The position numbers and the translations under genes are program-made. Of a stretch of DNA of 64,000 bases, positions 23,469 through 31,953 are shown one piece after another (the first letter of the stretch is position 1; each line of letters opens with the position of its first letter). The notes under the pieces were generated by a model that was given only the letters and a program-made list of their open reading frames with translations, did not search any database and was not told the DNA's origin. The DNA comes from Salinicoccus halitifaciens (GTDB taxonomy: Bacteria; Bacillota; Bacilli; Staphylococcales; Salinicoccaceae). The stretch is taken from the NCBI RefSeq assembly GCF_021026095.1, contig NZ_JAJNCU010000002.1:328709-392708 (forward strand). Direction: 5' to 3'.

Positions 23469-24077
23469 AGGCGGTGGAATCGCAACCTTTGTCCGGCATC
23501 GGGGTCGACCTTGCGAAAAGCGACCCCGGAATCGCAACCTTTGTCTGGAATCGGGGTCGACCTTGCGAAAAACGACTCCTAAATCGCAACCTTTGCCGGG
23601 AATCCAGGCCGACCTTGCGAAAAGACACCTCGGAATCGCAACCTTTGCCGTGAATCCAGGCCGGCCTTGCGGAAAGCGACCCCGGAATCGCAACCTTTGC
23701 CGGGAATCTAGGCCGGCCTTGCGAAAAGACACCTCGGAATCGCAACCTTTGCCGGGAACCTGGGCCGGCCTTGCGGAAAGCGACCTCGGAATCGCAACCT
23801 TTGCCGTGAATCCAGGCCGGCCTTGCGGAAAGCGACCCCGGAATCGCAACCTTTGCCGTGAATCCAGGCCGGCCTTGCGAAAAGACACCTCGGAATCGCA
23901 ACCTTTGCCGGGAACCCGGGTCGGCCTTGCGGAAAGCGACCCCGGAATCGCAACATTTGCCGGGAACCCGGGCCGGCCTTGCGAAAAGCGACCCCGGAAT
24001 CGTAACCTTTGCCGGGAATCCAGGCCGGCCTTGCGAAAAGCGACCCCGGAATCGCAACTTTCATCCGGAATCAGGCC
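23469..24077. repeat. Intergenic tandem array 5, eleven 52-base units
   Basis: CCTTGCGAAAAG-type unit starts lie at 23509, 23561, 23613, 23665, 23717, 23769, 23821, 23873, 23925, 23977 and 24029, all exactly 52 apart, with a partial unit before the first. Each unit has TTGCGAA (or TTGCGGA) and TCGCAA 21 bases apart, an inverted repeat. Two alternating middles (AGCGACCCCGGAA and AGACACCTCGGAA) show block duplication. GC-rich. It fills the space between convergent mhqD and the EamA permease. Long open frames through it on both strands come from the repeat itself and are not taken as genes. Confidence 0.93.
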
Positions 24078-24101
24078 CTGTGTTCTTTATTCCGAGGTAT
24101 A

Positions 24102-24986
24102 TCAGGCATTCACGGGCGCTTCCCGCCTGTTCCGCCTCGACTGCAGCACGAGGATCACGATGCCCGCGAGCAGCATGAGCAGGCCGACCCATGACAGGGC
24201 ATCCAGGCTCTCGCCGACCAAAAACACGCCGAGGAGTGAGGCGGTCAAAGGTTCGGCAAGTGACAATGTCACCGCCGTCGAAGATTTCACGAACTTGAGC
24301 CCGTTCGAGAATAAAAAGTACGCGAGCGCGGTCGCAAGCACTCCGATATGCAGGGCGACGAGCAGGCCGTTCGTCTCGCCAAGCCAGCTCATATCATTGA
24401 TGAAGAAGAATGGCGATAAAATCACCGCACTCAGACAGAAAATCATTGCCACCGACGCAATCGGGTCGTGCGTGCGGACGAGCCTCGAGTTCGACATCGT
24501 GAAGCTCGCAAAAGAAATGCCGGCACCGAGTCCTGCGAGTATGCCGAGCGGGTTGACCGTCACATCATTCGTGTTGAACATCAGGATGATGCATCCGGTG
24601 ATCGCGAGTATCGTGGAGAGCCACCATACCCTGGCGGGCCGGATCTTGAAGATGAGCCATTCGATCAGACCGGAAAACACCGGTGCGCTGCCGATCGAGA
24701 CGACCGTGCCGACGGCGATTCCCGTCAGTTCCACTGCGCTGAAGAAGAAGGGCTGGAAGAGCGCCATGGCCAGTCCACCGATGAGAAGCGGCTTGACCGG
24801 CCAGCCTCTGAAAGTGATCCGCCGCGTCAGTACGGCGATGAGCATGAGGAGCAGGCCGCCGACCGCAAGCCTCACCGCGCCCATCGAAATGCTGTCGACG
24901 TCACTTGCGAAGGCTTTGGCGGTGCCCGCCGTCCCCCAAAGCATTGCTGCAAATAAAATCATGTAAGGTGCCAGACTCTGTCTCAT
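24102..24986 (-). CDS. EamA/DMT-family transporter
   Basis: 294 residues with ten hydrophobic helices in two similar halves, each an EamA domain (first half ends near ITGC, second begins ILAGLGAGISFASFTM). WGTAGTAKAFA after helix one and SLAEPLTASLLGV near helix nine are typical of drug/metabolite exporters. Such permeases export amino acids, metabolites or drugs; the substrate is unknown. Its basic C terminus (LQSRRNRREAPVNA) is cytoplasmic. AGGAGAG precedes the start. It converges with mhqD across array 5. Confidence 0.87.
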   Translation of the reverse strand: MRQSLAPYMILFAAMLWGTAGTAKAFASDVDSISMGAVRLAVGGLLLMLIAVLTRRITFRGWPVKPLLIGGLAMALFQPFFFSAVELTGIAVGTVVSIGSAPVFSGLIEWLIFKIRPARVWWLSTILAITGCIILMFNTNDVTVNPLGILAGLGAGISFASFTMSNSRLVRTHDPIASVAMIFCLSAVILSPFFFINDMSWLGETNGLLVALHIGVLATALAYFLFSNGLKFVKSSTAVTLSLAEPLTASLLGVFLVGESLDALSWVGLLMLLAGIVILVLQSRRNRREAPVNA

Positions 24987-25087
24987 ATGATCTCTCCTAA
25001 ATTAATTTCATACAAACCCTTTATAAGCTATAATATATGTAAATCTGAAGAGATGGATAATAAAATGACTTGGGCGGAGTGAGGATT

Positions 25088-25750
25088 ATGCTGGAAGTGA
25101 TCGCAACAAATTTACAGGATGTCATCGACGCGAACCAATATGGTGCAGACAGGATAGAACTGTGTGTCAATATGCACGAAGGCGGCCTGACGCCGAGCAT
25201 CGGTCTGGTGGAAGAGGCGGCGAAGCTCTCAAAGATCCCTGTCCATGTCATGGTGAGGAGCCATGATCACGGATTCGTATATAATGCACTCGATCAGCAG
25301 GTGATGCTGAGCGATATCAAACATATCAAAGAGACGAATGCAGCAGGCATCGTCATCGGCGCCCTTACATATGAAGGGGTGGTGGATGAGTACTTCCTGA
25401 AAAAAGCCATCCAGCGTGCAGAAGGGCTCGACATCACGTTCCACCGGGCGTTCGACTCGGCAAGGATCCAGTTTGAAGCGCTGCAGACGCTGATGAAGTA
25501 CGATGCGGTGAAGACGATCCTCTCCTCCGGCGGTGAAGGGGAGGCGGCGGATAACCTCCCGCTGCTCATCGAGCTGAATAAAGTCGCACGTGAACACGGC
25601 AAAGTTATCATGCCGGGCGGTGGAATCAATATCAATAATGTCAGAAAAATCAAAGATGAGTTTGATTATATACATGTTGGAAGTGGTGTCCGTCTGGACG
25701 GCACATTCCGGACTGGTCTGTCACAAAGATTAGTCCATTCATTTTTATAA
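25088..25750 (+). CDS. cutC: CutC family protein
   Basis: 220-residue TIM-barrel CutC protein. Conserved elements are GADRIELC, EGGLTPS, VHVMVRSHDHGF, GALTYEGVVDE, ITFHRAFD, ILSSGGEG, IMPGGGIN and HVGSGVR. CutC has been linked to copper tolerance, but a direct copper role is disputed and the fold looks enzymatic. Start 25088 follows GGAGTGAGG; a TTG 18 bases upstream sits before that site. The second VOC protein gene follows 25 bases later, so they may be co-transcribed. Confidence 0.92.
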   Translation: MLEVIATNLQDVIDANQYGADRIELCVNMHEGGLTPSIGLVEEAAKLSKIPVHVMVRSHDHGFVYNALDQQVMLSDIKHIKETNAAGIVIGALTYEGVVDEYFLKKAIQRAEGLDITFHRAFDSARIQFEALQTLMKYDAVKTILSSGGEGEAADNLPLLIELNKVAREHGKVIMPGGGININNVRKIKDEFDYIHVGSGVRLDGTFRTGLSQRLVHSFL

Positions 25751-25775
25751 ATTGATTTTCAAAGGAGGAAGCCCG

Positions 25776-26717
25776 ATGATAAAAGGTCACCACCATATTT
25801 CAATCTACACAAAAAACCTGAAAGAGAATAATCATTTTTATACAAAAGTTCTTGGTTTAAGAGGCGTCAAAGTAACAGTCAATCAAAACGACGTTTCGAT
25901 GTACCATATTTTTTACGGAGATCGGCTCGGCACCTCCGGTAACAGTATCACCTACTTTGATATGCCTTATGTGGCGGACAGAAGAGAAGGCACAAATGCA
26001 CATCATGCTCTCGGCCTTCTGGTCAAAAACTCAGAAAGCTTCGCCTACTGGCAGAGACGTCTTGAGCATTTCGGTCACAGCAGTGAGAAAGAGGAATATT
26101 TTGGCCGTAATGTGCTGGAATTTCAGGATCCCGATTCATTAAAGCTTGTGCTCTTCAGTGCAGAAGGTCAGGTGTTGCCCGAAGAATGGGAGCCGTGGAC
26201 AAATAATGATGTTAATAATGATCATTTAATATTGGGCATGGGGCCCGTGCAGGTCAATGTCCGGGATAAGGATAAACTGGTTCGTATGCTGACGGAAGTT
26301 TTCAAGTATGATGTGATTGAAGATGAAAGTGACTATGCAATTCTTCATGCAAATAAAGGCGAGATGACCGGTGAGATCATTATCTCTGAAAAAGAGGGCA
26401 ATATAGAAGCTCAAGGCCGTGGTACAATTCATCATCTGGCCATCCAGACTGAAGGTGCCAATCTTCAGGCAGTGGATGAGATATTAAAAGAGAGCGGCTA
26501 CCGGACCACTGGTGTCATTGATCGCTACTATTTTAAGAGTCTGTATTTCCGTGAAGATAATGGTGTCATGTTTGAAATTGTAGGCCCCGCTGCCAGAGGA
26601 TTCACCGCAGATGTGGATGAAACTGAACTCGGCATGCAGCTCGACCTGCCACCGAATCTTGAGGAAAAGCGGACAGAAATTGAAAGTGATCTTATGCCGC
26701 TGAGCGAATGGACTTGA
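25776..26717 (+). CDS. Second ring-cleaving dioxygenase-like VOC protein
   Basis: 313 residues, two VOC modules, same family as the protein at 21828-22787 (shared patterns: GHHHISIYTKN, VTVNQNDVSMYHIFY, GTIHHLAIQT, VIDRYYFKSLYFRE, MFEIVGP, LDLPPNLEEKR). The metal ligands are kept. It follows cutC and is outside the MhqR operon; no MhqR box is visible upstream. The first part of the gene is clearly more AT-rich than its neighbours (one 60-base stretch has about 25% GC by hand count), which suggests separate acquisition rather than a recent local duplication. AAAGGAGG precedes the ATG. Confidence 0.85.
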   Translation: MIKGHHHISIYTKNLKENNHFYTKVLGLRGVKVTVNQNDVSMYHIFYGDRLGTSGNSITYFDMPYVADRREGTNAHHALGLLVKNSESFAYWQRRLEHFGHSSEKEEYFGRNVLEFQDPDSLKLVLFSAEGQVLPEEWEPWTNNDVNNDHLILGMGPVQVNVRDKDKLVRMLTEVFKYDVIEDESDYAILHANKGEMTGEIIISEKEGNIEAQGRGTIHHLAIQTEGANLQAVDEILKESGYRTTGVIDRYYFKSLYFREDNGVMFEIVGPAARGFTADVDETELGMQLDLPPNLEEKRTEIESDLMPLSEWT

Positions 26718-26733
26718 AACGGATGAGGATAAT

Positions 26734-27522
26734 TTGAATAGTATATTTGAAGTCGAAGATGTGACGGTCGGCTACGGCAAAAAAATGATCCTTGAAGACT
26801 TTAATATGACCATCCCTGAAGGCACCATCACATCGATTGTCGGACCGAACGGCTGCGGCAAGACGACACTGCTGCATACGCTCGCCCGGGTGCTCAGGCC
26901 GAAATACGGCGCGGTGTTCATCGACGGCCGGGATATCCTCTCACTGGACACGAAGGATGTGGCGAAGAGGCTGAGCCTGCTGCCGCAGTCACCTTCCGCC
27001 CCCGCCGGCCTCAATGTGCACAGTCTCGTCAGTTACGGCAGGCATCCGCACAAGTCGGCGTTCGAAGGGCTGGACCAGCAAGATGCCGAAAACATCGACT
27101 GGGCAATGGAAGTGACCGGCATCAGGGACCTTGCGGATAGGACGCTCGACGAACTGTCCGGCGGGCAGGCGCAGCGCGTGTGGCTCGCCATGGCGCTCGC
27201 TCAGGACACCGGCATCATACTGCTTGATGAGCCGACGACCTACCTGGACATGAAGTTCCAGATGGAGATCCTGAATCTCCTGAAGGACTTGAATGCATCG
27301 GCGGAAAAAACCATCCTCATGGTCCTGCATGATGTCAACCATGCATCGCGCTTCTCGGACGGCATCATAGCGGTGAAGGCGGGAGAAATCATCAGCACAG
27401 GCAGACCAGAAGAGGTCATGAGCGGAAGCATTTTAAGCGAGGTCTTCGATATCACACCGGTGATGGGCCGGTGTCCGTTCACGGATCGGCCCATCATCAC
27501 ATCCTACCGGCTGAGGGGGTGA
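26734..27522 (+). CDS. ABC transporter ATPase, iron-siderophore/heme type (FecE/FhuC-like)
   Basis: 262 residues. Walker A GPNGCGKT, Q-loop LLPQSP, signature LSGGQAQRVWLA, Walker B ILLDEPTTYLD and H-loop LHDVNHA are complete. LDMKFQMEILNLLKDL and the C-terminal VMGRCPFTDRPII are characteristic of ATPases of ferric-siderophore and cobalamin importers. TTG start preceded by GATGAGGA; no better start nearby. It is the first of three genes and ends six bases before the first permease. Confidence 0.88.
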   Translation: MNSIFEVEDVTVGYGKKMILEDFNMTIPEGTITSIVGPNGCGKTTLLHTLARVLRPKYGAVFIDGRDILSLDTKDVAKRLSLLPQSPSAPAGLNVHSLVSYGRHPHKSAFEGLDQQDAENIDWAMEVTGIRDLADRTLDELSGGQAQRVWLAMALAQDTGIILLDEPTTYLDMKFQMEILNLLKDLNASAEKTILMVLHDVNHASRFSDGIIAVKAGEIISTGRPEEVMSGSILSEVFDITPVMGRCPFTDRPIITSYRLRG

Positions 27523-27527
27523 TCGGT

Positions 27528-28517
27528 ATGGCCTATCTCATGACGATCATCATCTCCTTCATCCTGCTGGCTTCGGCATTCATTTTAAGCCTTGTGACAG
27601 GTTCAGTGGAGCTATCCCTGCGCGATGCAGTGAACGCATTCATTGCTTTTGATCCTTCCGACAACGGGCACATCATCATACGTGAAGTCCGGGCGCCGAG
27701 GGCTGCTGCGGCCGCAATCGCCGGTGCGGCATTTGCCGTGGCCGGTGCGGTCATGCAGGCCGTAACCAGGAATCCGCTCGCCGAGCCAGGCATCATCGGG
27801 CTGAATGCCGGTGCACTTTTTTTCCTGACGATCGCCTTCATCTTCATGCCGGGCCTGCCGTTTACATATTTGATCATCATTTCATTTGCCGGTGCACTTT
27901 TCAGTGCGCTGATCGTCCTCACGGTCTCATTCTTCGGCAGGGCGGGGATGTCACCTTTGAAGCTGATCCTTGCCGGCGTGGCGGTGACTTTATTCTTCGC
28001 AGCGCTCAGCACGGCGTTCCAGCTCTATTTCAATATCGGTCAGGATATCGCTTTCTGGTTTGCCGGTGCGATACAGACCATCGGCTGGGGGCACCTCTCT
28101 GTCATCATCCCGTGGTTCCTGTTCGGCATTGCGCTGTCACTGGTGCTCTCACCTGTGCTCACTGCAATCAGCTTTGATGAAGAGACGGCTGTAAGCCTCG
28201 GTGTTCCCGTCAATAAAACCCGTCTGTCGGCTCTAATCGCCGTGGTGATGCTTGCCGGGCTCGGTGTGTCCATCATCGGGGCCGCTGCCTTCATCGGCCT
28301 GATCGTCCCGCATATGGCGCGCTTCCTTTCAGGCGGGGATTACAGGTGGATACTGCCGCTTTCAGGAGTGCTCGGGGCGGTGCTCACCGTGTGCAGCGAC
28401 CTTGCTGCAAGGACGCTGGCCGCTCCGGTGGAACTGCCTGCCGGTGCGCTGATCGCGCTGATCGGCGTGCCGTTTTTCCTCTATCTTGCACGCAGGGTGG
28501 TGCATTATGAAGTATAA
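27528..28517 (+). CDS. FecCD-family permease 1 of the siderophore/heme importer
   Basis: 329 residues with about nine to ten helices. FecCD motifs: REVRAPRAAAAAIAGAAFAVAGAVMQAVTRNPLAEPGIIGLNAGA (split across helices), LSLGVPVNKTR-like coupling segment AVSLGVPVNKTR, and GAAAFIGLIVPHMAR. The start at 27528 follows GGGGGTGAT, six bases after the ATPase gene. It overlaps the second permease gene by 11 bases. The two permeases form the pore as a heterodimer. Confidence 0.88.
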   Translation: MAYLMTIIISFILLASAFILSLVTGSVELSLRDAVNAFIAFDPSDNGHIIIREVRAPRAAAAAIAGAAFAVAGAVMQAVTRNPLAEPGIIGLNAGALFFLTIAFIFMPGLPFTYLIIISFAGALFSALIVLTVSFFGRAGMSPLKLILAGVAVTLFFAALSTAFQLYFNIGQDIAFWFAGAIQTIGWGHLSVIIPWFLFGIALSLVLSPVLTAISFDEETAVSLGVPVNKTRLSALIAVVMLAGLGVSIIGAAAFIGLIVPHMARFLSGGDYRWILPLSGVLGAVLTVCSDLAARTLAAPVELPAGALIALIGVPFFLYLARRVVHYEV

Positions 28518-29499
28518 TCGGCAGGGAATCGTTTTGACGGCTTCAGTTGTTTTGCTTCTGGCAGCCGTGCTCGTCAGTTTGAAGACGGGTTACACATATA
28601 TCGGCTGGGGGGAGATGTTTAAGATTCTGGCCGGTCAGGGCGGCAGTGATGCGCATATACTGACCGGGATCCGGCTGCCGCGGGTGATTGCAGCAGTCCT
28701 TTCAGGTGCGGCGCTGGCGTTATCAGGAGCAATACTGCAGAGCATCATGCAGAACCCTTTGGCGGATTCCGGCATCATCGGCATCAATTCAGGGGCGGGG
28801 CTTGCCGTGCTGCTGATCATCATCTGGGGCGGTGCCGCAAATATATTCTTAATACCCGCAGCAGCTTTCCTCGGCGGGCTCATCACCGTCCTCATCGTGA
28901 TTGCACTCTCCTACAGCAGAAGATACGGTGTGACGCCGATGCGGCTCGTCCTGAACGGGGTGGCTGTGGGGGCGGGGCTCAGCGCACTGATGATCGTGCT
29001 TTCACTCATCATTTCAAGCGAGAGCTATCAGTTTGCTGCAAATTTCCTTGCCGGCACCGTCTGGGGCAGCACTTGGCAGCATGTCCTGATTTCTGCAGCC
29101 GGGCTCGCCGTCATCCTTCCCTTCGTGATTTCACGGATGCGGGTGCTTGATATTTTGAGCCTCGGCACATTGAATATCATCAGCCTCGGCGTTAATATAA
29201 AAAAGGAACGGTTACTGCTCCTCTTCTGTGCGGCAGGTTTCTCTGCAGTGAGTGTCTCGGTCAGCGGGGGCATCGCGTTTGCCGGGCTGATCGCACCGCA
29301 CCTCGCGAGGAAACTCGTCGGGAATCCTCACGGCTTCGTGCTGCCGCTCAGTGCGGTTTTGGGCGGACTGCTTGTCCTCGCGGCGGATACGGCGGGGCGG
29401 ACTTTATTTTTCCCGTCGGCACTTCCGGCAGGCGTCATGGTTGCCATCATCGGGGCACCTTATTTCATATACATACTGATGAAATCGGAAAACAGGTAA
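28507..29499 (+). CDS. FecCD-family permease 2 of the siderophore/heme importer
   Basis: 330 residues, the same fold as its partner: GIRLPRVIAAVLSGAALALSGAILQ, QNPLADSGIIGINSGAGL, LGVNIKKERL and GGIAFAGLIAPHLARKLVG. Start 28507 lies inside the end of permease 1. The gene order ATPase-permease-permease is that of fhuCBG, in which the binding lipoprotein is encoded elsewhere; none is found here within 10 kb on either side. No convincing Fur box was found upstream. Confidence 0.88.
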   Translation: MKYNRQGIVLTASVVLLLAAVLVSLKTGYTYIGWGEMFKILAGQGGSDAHILTGIRLPRVIAAVLSGAALALSGAILQSIMQNPLADSGIIGINSGAGLAVLLIIIWGGAANIFLIPAAAFLGGLITVLIVIALSYSRRYGVTPMRLVLNGVAVGAGLSALMIVLSLIISSESYQFAANFLAGTVWGSTWQHVLISAAGLAVILPFVISRMRVLDILSLGTLNIISLGVNIKKERLLLLFCAAGFSAVSVSVSGGIAFAGLIAPHLARKLVGNPHGFVLPLSAVLGGLLVLAADTAGRTLFFPSALPAGVMVAIIGAPYFIYILMKSENR

Positions 29500-29514
29500 T
29501 TTGGAGGTTATCAT

Positions 29515-30915
29515 TTGAAAGAACAAAAAAGTGTCACATTGACCACGAAAATACACAGCCTGGACAAAAAAGGGTCGGGCATGGGGCTTGCATACAGGGA
29601 CACCGGCGGCAACCTCCCGCGGAAGCTCAAATTGAACATACCGCAGACGCTGATCGGGGAGGAAGTGGAAGTCACCGTGCCGAATGCGGACGGCAGGAAG
29701 CGTGCGACGGTCATGCCGGATAAAATACTCACGCCCCATCCGGAGAGGACGGCACCGCCATGCCCGCACTTCGAGCTGTGCGGCGGATGCGTCTGGCAGC
29801 ATTGGGAATATGCCGGCCAGCTCACCTACAAGACGGATTTTGTGAAGTCGCACCTGAAGCGCCATGGTTTCGATACATCGGTCGTCAAGGACACGATCGG
29901 CATGGACCATCCTTTCGAATTCAGGAACAAGATGGAGTTCACATTTTCAAAAGACGGCAGGCTCGGACTGCACGAACTTGGGAATTTCAGGAACATCATC
30001 GACCTCGACACATGCCTCATTTCAAGTGAGGACATGGTGACGGTCATGCGGATCGTCTCGGACTGGGCAGCTGAATACAACCTGCCGGGCTATGATAAAG
30101 ATGCGAACTCCGGGCTCCTCCGTCATCTCAGGCTCCGCCAGTCACAGGTCACCGGGGAATTGATGGCTGCCCTGTTCGCAACCGAGAGCCCTGATGGTGA
30201 GCTCTCAGAGGCCGTCAATGCATTGGTGATGCGTTTGACTTCCGAAGTCGAGTCAATCGAGAGCCTGATGTGGATGGAGAACCGGGACATTGCGGACGTT
30301 GCGCAGGCGGATGATGAGGATATCCATCTTCTGCACGGCAGGACTTACATCCATGAAGAGATGAGCGGCTACACTTACCGTGTATGGTACGATACATTTT
30401 TCCAGACGAATCCGACCCAGGCTGAAAAGCTTGTCGACCTCGCGATTGAAATGGCCGGTGTGAAAGAGCATGAGTCGATGATCGACCTGTTCTGCGGTGT
30501 CGGCACGTTTTCACTGCCTTTCGCAAGCAGGGTCAAATCGCTTGCAGGGGTGGAGATCGTTGAATCCTCAATCGAATCGGCCAAACGGAATGCCCTCGAT
30601 AATGATATTCAGAACACTTACTTCCTGGCAAAAGATGCCCGCCGCGGCATGGACGAAGTGCTTGAGACATGGGGCACGCCGGATCTCCTGCTGCTCGACC
30701 CGCCGCGCTCCGGCGCCGGCGGCAAGGTCATGCGCCGAATCGGACGCCTCGGGACGGACAGGGTCGTCTATGTATCGTGCAATCCGGAAACTTTTGCAGA
30801 AGACATCACATGGCTGCGCGAATTCGGCTACACGCTGAAAAACGTCCAGCCGGTGGATTTATTCCCCCACAGTGCACATGTCGAGATTGTATCCATCCTG
30901 GAGCTTGAAGATTGA
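29515..30915 (+). CDS. 23S rRNA (uracil-5)-methyltransferase, RlmD/RlmCD (RumA) type
   Basis: 466 residues. N-terminal TRAM domain, then the [4Fe-4S] cysteines Cys83, Cys89, Cys92 and Cys167, as in RumA. The SAM-binding domain has IDLFCGVGTFSLPFA and LLLLDPPRSGAG, and VSCNPETFAED carries the catalytic Cys. It methylates uridines of 23S rRNA; in Firmicutes one such enzyme modifies two positions, and a tRNA-related paralogue also exists, so the exact target is unsure. TTG start with GGAGGT six bases upstream. It follows the permease by 15 bases, possibly read through. Confidence 0.88.
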   Translation: MKEQKSVTLTTKIHSLDKKGSGMGLAYRDTGGNLPRKLKLNIPQTLIGEEVEVTVPNADGRKRATVMPDKILTPHPERTAPPCPHFELCGGCVWQHWEYAGQLTYKTDFVKSHLKRHGFDTSVVKDTIGMDHPFEFRNKMEFTFSKDGRLGLHELGNFRNIIDLDTCLISSEDMVTVMRIVSDWAAEYNLPGYDKDANSGLLRHLRLRQSQVTGELMAALFATESPDGELSEAVNALVMRLTSEVESIESLMWMENRDIADVAQADDEDIHLLHGRTYIHEEMSGYTYRVWYDTFFQTNPTQAEKLVDLAIEMAGVKEHESMIDLFCGVGTFSLPFASRVKSLAGVEIVESSIESAKRNALDNDIQNTYFLAKDARRGMDEVLETWGTPDLLLLDPPRSGAGGKVMRRIGRLGTDRVVYVSCNPETFAEDITWLREFGYTLKNVQPVDLFPHSAHVEIVSILELED

Positions 30916-30929
30916 TATTGTACGTGTTG

Positions 30930-30968
30930 AAGCGTCCTGTGCTGATTTTCGGTGCAGGGCGCTTTTTA
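30930..30968 (+). terminator. Terminator of the rRNA methyltransferase gene
   Basis: AAGCGTCCTGTGC pairs with GTGCAGGGCGCTT (two weak pairs), followed by TTTTTAT. Confidence 0.75.
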
Positions 30969-31038
30969 TGGGAAGGCATTTTATCTTTATGCGCTTCCGG
31001 GTAATGTATATAATAGGAGTATGAAAAGAGGGTGTGTA

Positions 31039-31563
31039 ATGCAGCAGTTCAAATATAAAATTTCAATCGTCGATAAAAAACAGAATGTTGTGATTGCGGA
31101 TGATGACGGAGGGGAATATGGAACTATAACGAGATCCGTGCTCAGGAACTGTGACAGGCGCAATACCTATCAGTATATGGGCACGGACGGCAGCACCGTG
31201 GTCATAGGAATGAAGAAAAGGCGTTTCCGGGATTTGAATGTGGCGAGTTACATCGTCCAGTCGGACAACTATGAATTCAAACTGAAGGAACGTCCCGGCA
31301 CCAACCTGCTGTACTTCAAAGTCGAAGGGAAATTCGATAACAAGCGCATTAGCCTGGACGAGGACTGGAACGGCAACCTGGAAGTCTACTTCCACGGCAG
31401 CCATGTGATGACGGTGATCGAGGACCCGGTCACCGGTGAGACACAGATCAATTCAGGTGAAAAATTCAATGAAAGATCCTTCCCCTTCATCATCGGTGTA
31501 CTGATGTTCTTCATGTTCAAGGCGTATAAGAGGGAGAGCTGGCATATTGAACGGGCATTGTGA
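31039..31563 (+). CDS. Hypothetical protein with beta-rich fold and C-terminal membrane segment
   Basis: 174 residues, not firmly recognised. It shows repeated strand patterns (FKYKISIVDKKQNVVIADDDGGEYGTI, NYEFKLKERPGTNLLYFKVEGK, NLEVYFHGSHVMTVIEDP), as in LURP-one/tubby-like small proteins, and a single C-terminal hydrophobic segment (FPFIIGVLMFFMFKAY). A -10 box TATAAT near 31010 and AGAGGGTG at 31027-31034 support start 31039 over the ATG at 31021. No operon partner. Confidence 0.6.
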   Translation: MQQFKYKISIVDKKQNVVIADDDGGEYGTITRSVLRNCDRRNTYQYMGTDGSTVVIGMKKRRFRDLNVASYIVQSDNYEFKLKERPGTNLLYFKVEGKFDNKRISLDEDWNGNLEVYFHGSHVMTVIEDPVTGETQINSGEKFNERSFPFIIGVLMFFMFKAYKRESWHIERAL

Positions 31564-31573
31564 CTAAATCCCA

Positions 31574-31588
31574 ATATGACAGTCATAT
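31574..31588. promoter_or_regulatory. Palindrome upstream of the 75-aa membrane protein gene
   Basis: ATATGACAGTCATAT, 7-base arms around one base, lies 30 bases upstream of the -35 box of the next gene. Its arms are the same as those of the candidate DesR site at 7619, but the centre is one base rather than four. Confidence 0.35.
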
Positions 31589-31617
31589 TACAAAGTTGTT
31601 TCATTTATAGAAATGTT

Positions 31618-31646
31618 TTGAAAATTTACGTCAATAAGTGTAGAAT
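31618..31646 (+). promoter_or_regulatory. Promoter of the 75-aa membrane protein gene
   Basis: TTGAAA, 17 bases, TAGAAT, 32 bases before the start codon. Confidence 0.65.
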
Positions 31647-31677
31647 CTAATTACTCATACGAATAGGGGGGAGTCGC

Positions 31678-31905
31678 ATGCTCAGAGTGTTATGTGCACT
31701 TATTCCGGCGGCGATCATATTGCTGCACCTGGTCTTCGAAGACAACCTGCTTTGGCTGATATCATTATTATTCGGACTGTTGGGCTTCATCTTCAGTTTC
31801 ACCAATTTGAAATTCAGGGCGAATGCACTCGCATGGGGCTTACTGGTTTTGAATACGGGAGTGCTGATCTTCTCGATCGTCTACACGATCCAAAACTTCA
31901 GCTGA
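31678..31905 (+). CDS. Small three-helix membrane protein (75 aa)
   Basis: Not recognised. Almost wholly hydrophobic with three helices (about residues 3-20, 24-43 and 50-71) and one basic loop (LKFRANA). GGGGGGAG precedes the ATG, and there is a clear promoter upstream and a terminator downstream, so it is a separate transcription unit. The upstream palindrome suggests regulation. Confidence 0.65.
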   Translation: MLRVLCALIPAAIILLHLVFEDNLLWLISLLFGLLGFIFSFTNLKFRANALAWGLLVLNTGVLIFSIVYTIQNFS

Positions 31906-31920
31906 GTACAGTAAAACAAA

Positions 31921-31949
31921 GGGACAGGGCTGAAGACAGCCCCTTTTTG
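31921..31949. terminator. Terminator between convergent genes
   Basis: GGGCTG / CAGCCC hairpin with AAGA loop, then CTTTTT; it ends just before the stop codon of the minus-strand oxidoreductase gene. Confidence 0.65.
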
Positions 31950-31953
31950 TATT

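Noticed and set aside
23469..24077. CRISPR array
   Set aside because: There are no unique spacers between constant repeats: the whole 52-base unit is repeated, and no cas genes are present.
23290..24966. A 558-codon plus-strand open frame across array 5 and the EamA gene, and long minus-strand frames through the same array
   Set aside because: They arise from the stop-free GC-rich repeat and the antisense of a real transporter gene. They lack ribosome binding sites, and the 52-base period shifts frame in every unit.
26205..26230. Fur-box-like sequence AATAATGATCATTTA before the siderophore importer
   Set aside because: It lies about 500 bases upstream inside the coding region of the VOC gene and matches only part of the Fur consensus; no Fur box is seen nearer the importer.
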